A stretch of 5,670 nucleotides of DNA, taken from the NCBI GenBank assembly GCA_013336365.1, contig JAAXTT010000096.1, positions 1-5,670 of the forward strand, given 5' to 3'. Shown here piece after piece: positions 1-5,285 of this stretch. The notes beneath the pieces are model-generated. The model did no database searches and was not told the DNA's origin. It saw only the letters and a list, made by a program, of their open reading frames with translations. The translations under genes were made by a program, and so were the position numbers. Positions within the stretch are counted from its first letter, which is position 1. Each line of letters opens with the position of its first letter. The DNA comes from Peptococcaceae bacterium. GTDB taxonomy: Bacteria; Bacillota; Desulfotomaculia; Desulfotomaculales; Desulfocucumaceae.

Positions 1-38
1 CCCCCCCCCTATCTCTATAGAATTCAACAGGGGGGGGG
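1..38. repeat. Perfect 10-base inverted repeat of homopolymer runs (C9T ... AG9)
   Basis: Positions 1-10 are nine C followed by T, and positions 29-38 are A followed by nine G: exact reverse complements around an 18-base spacer. The pair lies inside tadB. The right arm encodes the conserved Pro-Pro-Pro of the T2SSF domain, so it is probably genuine. The left arm would encode Gly-Gly, and nothing in the family supports it. The tracts stand out in an AT-rich gene. The structure may be a real hairpin-forming or slippage-prone element, or a sequencing or assembly fold-back artefact at a contig end. The repeat itself is certain from the sequence; its meaning is not. Confidence 0.85.
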
Positions 39-580
39 AGCTCTTTTCTGACTAAATCCATTGATTGAAGAAAGCTGTAACCAGCTCTCATTGAATTTGC
101 GATTACAACCAAAGCATCTCCGATTTGCAGGTTGAATTTATTCAGTCGTCGTGATTTTGCAGATTTCAGCCAGGTAATAGATGATAAGACAGCTATAAGA
201 GTTACTATAATTCCAAAAAATAATCCTCCGCCAATAGTGGCAACTGCACCGCCAAATATCGAGCCGAGAGTTGTCAAAAACACATATTCCTCACTGCTCA
301 AGGGTATGTCCGCCGCAGTAAGGCTGGCATCAACGTAATTGACTATTTTCTTAAAGAAATTTATTTTTGTCATTTTTTTAGAAAGAATAGACAGTAGTTT
401 AAGGTATCCTGAGGATGTTGCCACAGGTGTGTAATCTTTAATCTTAGCCTTAGATTCAATTTCTACAAGTCGGGCGGTCAGGGGTTTTTTGTCAAAGAAT
501 AATATTTGAAATATCGCCAAAAATATCATGGTAGTTGTGATAAAAATTAGTCCGGCGACCAAAGTAATGTTTGCAGTCAT
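1..580 (-). CDS. tadB: Tad pilus inner-membrane platform protein TadB, 5' part (type II secretion F domain)
   Basis: This is the first 193 residues of a TadB-type platform protein; the frame is open to the left edge and the 3' end is missing. The ATG at 580 follows AAGGAGG (588-594) with 7-base spacing. A membrane segment spans about residues 5-29. Next come a charged stretch (about 30-90), a hydrophobic pair of segments at about 99-138, and the start of the cytoplasmic T2SSF domain. That domain shows the typical GDALVVIANSMRAGYSFLQ (residues 154-172) and KELPPP (179-184). TadB normally pairs with TadC as the membrane platform on which CpaF acts; tadC would be expected just beyond the edge. 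After P184 the last nine residues (VEFYRDRGG) fit the family poorly, and this segment lies between two homopolymer runs, so bases 1-28 may be unreliable. Family assignment is secure; the extreme C-terminal residues are not. Confidence 0.9.
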   Translation of the reverse strand, partial: MTANITLVAGLIFITTTMIFLAIFQILFFDKKPLTARLVEIESKAKIKDYTPVATSSGYLKLLSILSKKMTKINFFKKIVNYVDASLTAADIPLSSEEYVFLTTLGSIFGGAVATIGGGLFFGIIVTLIAVLSSITWLKSAKSRRLNKFNLQIGDALVVIANSMRAGYSFLQSMDLVRKELPPPVEFYRDRGG

Positions 581-587
581 AAAACTA

Positions 588-594
588 CCTCCTT
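588..594 (-). promoter_or_regulatory. Ribosome binding site of tadB
   Basis: AAGGAGG on the minus strand lies 7 bases before the tadB ATG at 580, within the 37-base gap after the cpaF stop (618-620). This is the longest intergenic gap in the window. I see no convincing hairpin with a T-run or promoter-like sequence in it, so tadB most likely continues the same transcript. Confidence 0.85.
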
Positions 595-617
595 ATTAGA
601 CTATTCCCTAAGAGTTA

Positions 618-1979
618 CTATAAATATAGGTTGTCCACATTGATTCCGGCATCTTCAAAACGACTATGAATCTGAGGTCTAATACCCGTATAGGAAAATT
701 CTCCTGTAATAACTCCAGATTTTGATATGGTTTTTTGTCGGTAGGTGAATATGTCTTGGAGGGTGATAATATCCCCCTCCATTCCGGATATTTCAGTAAT
801 GTGGGTTATCTTTCTAGTACCATCTCTTTGCCTGCTTTGTTGAATAATCAGGTCTATGGCAGAGGATATTTGTTCTCTGATAGCTCTGATTGGCAGATCC
901 ATGCCAGCCATTAAAACCATAGTTTCCAGTCTTGACAGCATATCCCTAGGTGAATTTGCATGCCCGGTTGTCAGTGAGCCATCATGACCGGTATTCATGG
1001 CCTGTAGCATATCCAGAGCTTCTCCGCTGCGAACCTCTCCGACAATTATCCGGTCAGGTCTCATGCGTAGGGCATTTTTAACAAGATTTCGTATTGAAAT
1101 TGAGCCTTTGCCTTCAAGATTTGCCGGACGGCTCTCCAATGTAATAACATGCTCTTGATTTAATTGAAGCTCTGCAGCATCCTCGATGGTAATAATTCTA
1201 TCCTCAGGTGAGATAAAAGATGATAAAACATTGAGGGTAGTTGTTTTTCCACTTCCTGTTCCTCCGGAAACGACAATATTCAACTTTGCTTTTACACAAT
1301 TTTCTATTAATTTGGCCATTGATTCAGTCAAGGTACCATAGGAGACCAAATCTTCAATTTTTAAGGGCTCTTTTGAGAATTTTCTAATTGTTATTGTTGG
1401 CCCGGACAGGGAAAGAGGAGCAATTATTGCATTTACTCTTGAGCCGTCAGGAAGCCTGGCATCAACCATGGGCATGCTTTCATCGATACGTCTGCCAATT
1501 GGAGACACGATTTTTTCTATTATATGCAGAACATGACTGTCATCACGAAAGCATATATCAGTTTTTTCAAGCTTCCCTTGTCGTTCAATGTAGACCTGAT
1601 TTGGACCATTTACCATCACCTCGCTAATTTCAGGATTATTAAGTAAGGGGGTGATGGGTCCAAATCCTATGGCTTCATCAACGATCTCTGAGATTATTCG
1701 CTGTTTTTCTTGACGGGGAAGTTGCTCTCCATCAATAAGCTTGCTGACCAAAGAGGATATTTTTTGAGCATTATTTTCATTATTGCTATCAGTGCTGAAA
1801 TCTAGGGCAAGCTCAGAGATAACTTTTTGATGAAGACTGTTTTTTAGACTTTGATAGGGATCTTTTTTGGGTGTGGTTATTTGAACTTTAGTTTCCTGAT
1901 CAGGTGTTCTTGTGGGTAAGGATACATCTAGGCTTGTATCCTCTGTTTTATTTTTTTCAAGTCGTTTTAATAAAGACAT
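618..1979 (-). CDS. cpaF: Tad pilus assembly motor ATPase CpaF/TadA (type II/IV secretion ATPase family)
   Basis: This 453-residue cytoplasmic ATPase is full length for the CpaF/TadA family, whose hexamers power Flp pilus extension (and retraction in some species). Residues 1-45 are a charged, probably flexible tail. The N-terminal domain includes GFGPITPLL (105-113) and EVMVNGP (120-126). The ATPase core has Walker A GGTGSGKTT (239-247, Lys245), an acidic Asp-box IITIEDAAELQ (262-272), Walker B RIIVGEVRSGEA (310-321, Glu315), and a His-box beginning TGHDGSLTTGHANSPRD (330-346). All key residues look intact. The ATG at 1979 is preceded by AGGAG (1989-1993) with 9-base spacing, and the cpaE stop lies only 16 bases upstream. 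Adjacent tadB encodes its membrane partner. The C-terminus (DAGINVDNLYL) matches the usual short CpaF tail. Motor function is inferred from the family and locus. Confidence 0.97.
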   Translation of the reverse strand: MSLLKRLEKNKTEDTSLDVSLPTRTPDQETKVQITTPKKDPYQSLKNSLHQKVISELALDFSTDSNNENNAQKISSLVSKLIDGEQLPRQEKQRIISEIVDEAIGFGPITPLLNNPEISEVMVNGPNQVYIERQGKLEKTDICFRDDSHVLHIIEKIVSPIGRRIDESMPMVDARLPDGSRVNAIIAPLSLSGPTITIRKFSKEPLKIEDLVSYGTLTESMAKLIENCVKAKLNIVVSGGTGSGKTTTLNVLSSFISPEDRIITIEDAAELQLNQEHVITLESRPANLEGKGSISIRNLVKNALRMRPDRIIVGEVRSGEALDMLQAMNTGHDGSLTTGHANSPRDMLSRLETMVLMAGMDLPIRAIREQISSAIDLIIQQSRQRDGTRKITHITEISGMEGDIITLQDIFTYRQKTISKSGVITGEFSYTGIRPQIHSRFEDAGINVDNLYL

Positions 1980-1988
1980 AAGGACAGT

Positions 1989-1993
1989 CTCCT
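1989..1993 (-). promoter_or_regulatory. Ribosome binding site of cpaF, just after the cpaE stop
   Basis: AGGAG on the minus strand begins 3 bases past the cpaE TAA (1996-1998) and lies 9 bases before the cpaF ATG. The layout suggests that ribosomes finishing cpaE help start cpaF. Confidence 0.75.
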
Positions 1994-1995
1994 AT

Positions 1996-3225
1996 TTAGA
2001 AGTTAAATATTTTATTCAGCAGTGATTTTTCTTTGTTTTCACTAAGAACTTGTTTTATGGGCAGTCTGTTACAATTTTCATCAAGCATAGCAGCCATTTT
2101 ATTAAACGCTATTGATATTTCTGCAGTAGGCTTATTTAAAGTAAAGGGCTTTCCCTGATTTATTGAGCTATCGACTGTATTCATTTCATCAGGCAGTGAA
2201 TACCAAACCTTAAAATCTAAATGTTTTTCCAATTCAGCAAATTTTATAGAATCATTTCTTTTGCGATTAATAACAAGTCTGGCATTTTCAGCCAAATTAA
2301 GTTTTTTCAGAATATTAATATTTGCCTTGGCATGACGCAGGGTAGGCAGGTTCTGATCAGCAACAAGAATAATCAAATCAGATATTTCCAGACAGGCAAT
2401 ATTTATATCATTTAACGCTGCGGATATATCTAAAAACACATAGTCGTAATTGGTTTTTAAGGCAGTAATTATACCCTCAACATGATCTGAATTGACTAAG
2501 TCAGCCTTTTCCGGTGAGGAGGGAGCAGTGATTACTCTTACTCCGGATAAATGTGGGGTTAAATAGGTTTCCAAAAGGGAAGGGTCTGTATAATCATCTT
2601 CCTTGACTATTTCATCCAATCCTGCACTGGCAGGCAGATTCATAAACACAGAAATATCTCCACCCTGCAGGTCCATATCCACCAGTGCCATTTTTGATTT
2701 ATTTTTCTGGGTTAGGCTAATAGCTAGGTTGCAGGCTATAGTTGTTTTTCCTATTCCCCCCTTGGTAGAAAAAAAGGTTATTATTTTGCCGGGGGATTTA
2801 TTATTGATGCTGACTGAATAGTTTCCTTCTACCAGATTGAGGTGTCGTTTTTTGGACAGTCCTCCAACTCTTCTGATAGTTTCTGCCAGCTCTTCGCTGC
2901 TGAAGGGTTTTACAAGATAGTCTCTTGCTCCGGCAGTCATTGCTTTTCGAAGATACTCCTTCTCACTTTGGATGGAAATAATAATTATTGATGAATTGGG
3001 GTTCATTTCGGTTATTATTTCAGAAGCCATAATACCATTGACTTTGGGCATATTTATATCCATTAGGATTACGTCCGGATTTATGTCTCGAGTCATTTTT
3101 ATAGCCTCATCACCATCGGAAGCTTCCCCGATAACCTCAATATCCTCTTCAAAATATAACAATCTCTTTATATCTTCTCTTGTAGCATCAATATCGTCCA
3201 CAATCAGTACGGAAATTTTATTCAT
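1996..3225 (-). CDS. cpaE: CpaE/TadZ-like pilus localisation protein: receiver domain fused to ParA/MinD-type ATPase
   Basis: This 409-residue protein has two domains. Residues 1-120 are a CheY-like receiver with the acidic pair D10/D11, the phospho-acceptor position D56 (ILMDINMP), S84 at the Thr/Ser switch position, and K106 in LVKPF. All are the expected residues, whereas many TadZ/CpaE receivers are degenerate. Residues 147-380 are a MinD/ParA ATPase with deviant Walker A STKGGIGKTT (153-162, signature Lys155, Lys160), an A' motif LVDMDLQGGD (181-190), and Walker B YVFLDIS (262-268, Asp266). The tail SLLNKIFNF (401-409) looks like a MinD-type amphipathic membrane-binding helix. Family members place the Tad machine at a pole or focus; phosphorylation-dependent control is inferred only from the residues. 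The ATG at 3225 has AGGAGG (3232-3237) 6 bases upstream, and that site shares bases with the cpaB stop. A stand-alone response regulator is unlikely given the fusion and the location. Confidence 0.95.
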   Translation of the reverse strand: MNKISVLIVDDIDATREDIKRLLYFEEDIEVIGEASDGDEAIKMTRDINPDVILMDINMPKVNGIMASEIITEMNPNSSIIIISIQSEKEYLRKAMTAGARDYLVKPFSSEELAETIRRVGGLSKKRHLNLVEGNYSVSINNKSPGKIITFFSTKGGIGKTTIACNLAISLTQKNKSKMALVDMDLQGGDISVFMNLPASAGLDEIVKEDDYTDPSLLETYLTPHLSGVRVITAPSSPEKADLVNSDHVEGIITALKTNYDYVFLDISAALNDINIACLEISDLIILVADQNLPTLRHAKANINILKKLNLAENARLVINRKRNDSIKFAELEKHLDFKVWYSLPDEMNTVDSSINQGKPFTLNKPTAEISIAFNKMAAMLDENCNRLPIKQVLSENKEKSLLNKIFNF

Positions 3226-3231
3226 TTATTG

Positions 3232-3237
3232 CCTCCT
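3232..3237 (-). promoter_or_regulatory. Ribosome binding site of cpaE overlapping the cpaB stop codon
   Basis: AGGAGG on the minus strand starts at the second base of the cpaB TAG stop (3236-3238) and sits 6 bases before the cpaE ATG. The overlap implies tight translational linkage of cpaB and cpaE. Confidence 0.85.
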
Positions 3238-3940
3238 ATCTAATTAGGTGGCTTCCATTAGTTGAAGGAAGCGCTAATTTACGGTTATCGGAAGGACCTC
3301 TAAGAATAAGCTGAATCTTACCCTTTTGTGAGGCCAATGCGACATGCTGTGCCTGGCTGGGATCCAATAATACAGTAATAGCTTTACTGCTTGTTTCATT
3401 GGCCGGTGTATTTTTTTGCGCATCCAAAGAGCTGTTTACTGCCAAAACCTTTATATTTTGGACCAGAGTGGAGGTAATATCACTTTTTTCCACCTGAATC
3501 GTAGCCAAAATATCTATATAATCACCGGGCCTAATCATTCCAAAAAGACCGCTGATTTCATCAACTGAAATAGTCATAGCCCGGTATCCTTCATCAATAA
3601 GGACAGATAAACCCTTATCAGTGCCAGTTTTTTGGAATAGATTGCTTTCTAAAATCTGTTCTCCAGGAAATATTTCACTCTTGGTTATTTTGCCAAGTAT
3701 ATTTTCAGTTTTACTTATAATTCCGCTACCGGTATAGTTTGCCGGAATTTTTTTAAAATAGATCATTTCCTTGCTAATAACCTGCCTGGCAGAAATTTTT
3801 TCTTTGGCAATCGCTACCTCTACAAAATTATCTGAGGAATTGTAGGTATTTTCCAGTTTTTGAATATAAATATAGGCACTGTATGAGGCTGCCAATCCCA
3901 GAAGAAGTGAGATAAAAAGAACGATCATTCTTTTTTTCAT
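3236..3940 (-). CDS. cpaB: Flp pilus assembly protein CpaB/RcpC (SAF domain)
   Basis: This 234-residue CpaB has an N-terminal anchor or uncleaved signal (MKKRMIVLFISLLLG, membrane segment about 4-26), a SAF-like domain at about residues 40-101 (VAIAKEKISARQVI, then FPGEQILESNL), and an RcpC/CpaB domain at about 109-215. The hallmark is YRAMTISVDEISGLFGMIRP (119-138), followed at once by GDYIDIL. The protein is exported but membrane-tethered. In Gram-negative bacteria CpaB works next to the CpaC secretin; here no secretin gene follows, so it presumably serves the cell-wall side of a monoderm assembly complex. I chose the ATG at 3940 because a typical signal starts there and GGAG (3950-3953) lies 9 bases upstream. 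The same frame is open to 4039, but that extension overlaps the preceding gene by about 80 bases and puts 33 non-signal residues before the anchor. The C-terminus, rich in Ser, Asn and Pro, is likely disordered. Confidence 0.95.
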   Translation of the reverse strand: MKKRMIVLFISLLLGLAASYSAYIYIQKLENTYNSSDNFVEVAIAKEKISARQVISKEMIYFKKIPANYTGSGIISKTENILGKITKSEIFPGEQILESNLFQKTGTDKGLSVLIDEGYRAMTISVDEISGLFGMIRPGDYIDILATIQVEKSDITSTLVQNIKVLAVNSSLDAQKNTPANETSSKAITVLLDPSQAQHVALASQKGKIQLILRGPSDNRKLALPSTNGSHLIR

Positions 3941-3949
3941 ATAATTCAG

Positions 3950-3953
3950 CTCC
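3950..3953 (-). promoter_or_regulatory. Ribosome binding site that fixes the cpaB start
   Basis: GGAG on the minus strand is 9 bases before the ATG at 3940 and within the 19-base gap after the TadG-like gene's TAA (3960-3962). It is weaker than the other sites in the operon but supports the 234-residue form of CpaB over the longer frame starting at 4039. Confidence 0.65.
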
Positions 3954-3959
3954 GATAAA

Positions 3960-4874
3960 TTATTTAATAAGTCTAGCACTGTATAGGTCGCTATTGTATC
4001 TAGAAGGGTTAACTGTGCCATTGGAGGCCATTCGAACAAAATAACCCATTATTTCATCACTTTCACTTATTGCTCTATCAACAAAAAACACTGCGAAATT
4101 TGTAATGATGATTTCATCTCTGCCTTGCAAACTATTGTCAAACATAGGTATAATCAGTGCTTTGGGACATCCAGGCTTGAAATTATCATAGGTGCAACCA
4201 TCAAGGCATTTGTTTATTCTTTCATCTATCCCATCAGTAGGCCCGGACATGTTACCGGGTTCAGTCATAAGTATTTCTCCGATGGATACTTCTTGGGAAA
4301 ACCCATTAATCAAATTGTTTTTATAATTACTGGCACCTTTTCCGGCTAAGGCAAGGGCACCAAAATTGCCAGGTGAGTCGGGTAATCCGAATTTTAAACT
4401 TGATATCTCGCCGTAGGTTAGGGGCTGGTCTTTAATAGATAAGGGTGCAATTCCCAGGTATGAGTCTATTCCTCCGGTCAATGCAGTCGCTTGCGCAGAT
4501 ACCTGATGATTTTCTATACCAAAAATTTTCAGAAATATCATGGTAACTGTTTTTGTCGCTGACACAGAAATAGTCCTATCAACAATTTCCACAAAAACTT
4601 CATTTTCTGTAGCGCCATTCATAATGCAGACCTGGTGAACTTTTTCCATTGCCTTTGCTTCAATATCCGGTGAAATCTGATTGACATTTAATACCAATGA
4701 ACCAGCCAATGCACCACTGTCAACGGCATTAATCAATTTCTGCCTTGTCAGCATAATATTGCCAAAATCAGAAATCATGCCGACTATTCCTAACAGGAAT
4801 ACCATGCTGATGCCAACAATAATAAGGCTGAAGCCCTTTTCATTATTTAGTAGCTGTCTAATATTTTTTCCCAT
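3960..4874 (-). CDS. TadG-like pilus assembly protein (Tad N-terminal domain)
   Basis: This 304-residue protein has a short basic N-terminus, then NNEKGFSLIIVGISMVFLLG (residues 10-29) inside a single membrane segment at about 15-38. LTRQKLINAVDSGALAGS (42-59) follows, the hallmark of the Tad/TadG-like N-terminal domain. The rest is predicted extracytoplasmic, with a C-terminal beta-rich part. Four cysteines occur: C83, C223, C227 and C236, the last three clustered just before a hydrophobic strand (PKALIIPMF). Its place after tadE and before cpaB fits a minor pilin-like or anchoring role. It is shorter than the TadG of Gram-negative loci, and I see no von Willebrand A motif, so I give no symbol. 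The ATG at 4874 is preferred over GTG at 4880: AAGGAAG (4882-4888) is 7 bases from the ATG but only 1 from the GTG. The G/F site at 14/15 resembles a prepilin cleavage site but lacks Glu at +5. Confidence 0.87.
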   Translation of the reverse strand: MGKNIRQLLNNEKGFSLIIVGISMVFLLGIVGMISDFGNIMLTRQKLINAVDSGALAGSLVLNVNQISPDIEAKAMEKVHQVCIMNGATENEVFVEIVDRTISVSATKTVTMIFLKIFGIENHQVSAQATALTGGIDSYLGIAPLSIKDQPLTYGEISSLKFGLPDSPGNFGALALAGKGASNYKNNLINGFSQEVSIGEILMTEPGNMSGPTDGIDERINKCLDGCTYDNFKPGCPKALIIPMFDNSLQGRDEIIITNFAVFFVDRAISESDEIMGYFVRMASNGTVNPSRYNSDLYSARLIK

Positions 4875-4881
4875 GGCCACA

Positions 4882-4888
4882 CTTCCTT
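4882..4888 (-). promoter_or_regulatory. Ribosome binding site that decides the TadG-like start
   Basis: AAGGAAG on the minus strand overlaps the tadE TAA (4887-4889) and lies 7 bases from ATG 4874. It would leave only 1 base before the upstream in-frame GTG at 4880, which argues for the ATG as the real start. Confidence 0.75.
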
Positions 4889-5285
4889 ATTCAATCTGCA
4901 TCGTAGTTTTTGAGGTTAGAATTAATAGGTCCGGGGCCAGATTGTATAATACAGGAAATATTGGATTATGATGATAGCTGACCTCCACTGTTGTCAATGT
5001 TCCTGATTTTCTTTGAGTTGAGTCCGGGGATATTTTTATCTGAAGCTTTTCAGGCTGAAGACTTGTGGAGGCAGACAGAATTCTATTAGTAATATTTAAG
5101 TCACTGCTGCCAATAATGGCTATTCTTGCACCTTCTCGAGATGCATTGGTAATAACAAGGTAATTATGGAAGATTATTCCAAATTCGACAATTCCCATAA
5201 ATAATAATAAAAATATAGGAAGAACTAGGGCTAATTCGACAATGGATTGACCTTGCTGATCTTCCTTTATATTAAGTAGTTTCAT
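4887..5285 (-). CDS. tadE: TadE-like pseudopilin
   Basis: This 132-residue minor pilin-like protein has a short hydrophilic leader (1-12), then QQGQSIVELALVLPIFLLLF (residues 10-29) and a membrane helix at about 18-40. NASREGAR (47-54) is the TadE family hallmark. The leader ends in Gly12, followed by Gln+1 and with Glu at +5 (E17), as expected for prepilin peptidase processing between G12 and Q13. The C-terminal 80 residues are predicted to be extracytoplasmic and beta-rich, without cysteine. In Aggregatibacter, TadE is processed by TadV and is needed for Flp pilus formation; the same role is inferred here. The ATG at 5285 overlaps the peptidase stop as ATGA (5282-5285), and AGGTGG (5292-5297) lies 6 bases upstream inside the peptidase gene, so the pseudopilin and its likely processing enzyme are translationally coupled. 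Length is normal for the family. Confidence 0.93.
   Translation of the reverse strand: MKLLNIKEDQQGQSIVELALVLPIFLLLFMGIVEFGIIFHNYLVITNASREGARIAIIGSSDLNITNRILSASTSLQPEKLQIKISPDSTQRKSGTLTTVEVSYHHNPIFPVLYNLAPDLLILTSKTTMQIE

Noticed and set aside
132..338. Plus-strand open frame over the tadB region
   Set aside because: It lies opposite the T2SSF protein, which has clear family motifs in the minus frame; the plus-strand product has no recognisable pattern and no good ribosome site.
581..617. Possible terminator or promoter between cpaF and tadB
   Set aside because: No stable stem followed by a T-run, and no convincing -35/-10 pair; the space is filled mainly by the tadB ribosome binding site.
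1388..1627. Plus-strand open frame inside cpaF
   Set aside because: It is antisense to the conserved N-terminal region of the ATPase, with composition typical of a shadow frame.
2221..3247. Three plus-strand open frames opposite cpaE
   Set aside because: All are mirror images of the receiver and ATPase coding sequence, with no ribosome sites and no family resemblance.
3941..4039. 33-residue N-terminal extension of CpaB starting at 4039
   Set aside because: It would overlap the end of the TadG-like gene and precede a typical MKKR signal start that has its own ribosome site at 3950-3953.
4125..4971. Plus-strand open frames opposite the TadG-like gene and the end of tadE
   Set aside because: They are antisense to well-supported genes; the apparent proteins have no motif or signal that would support them.
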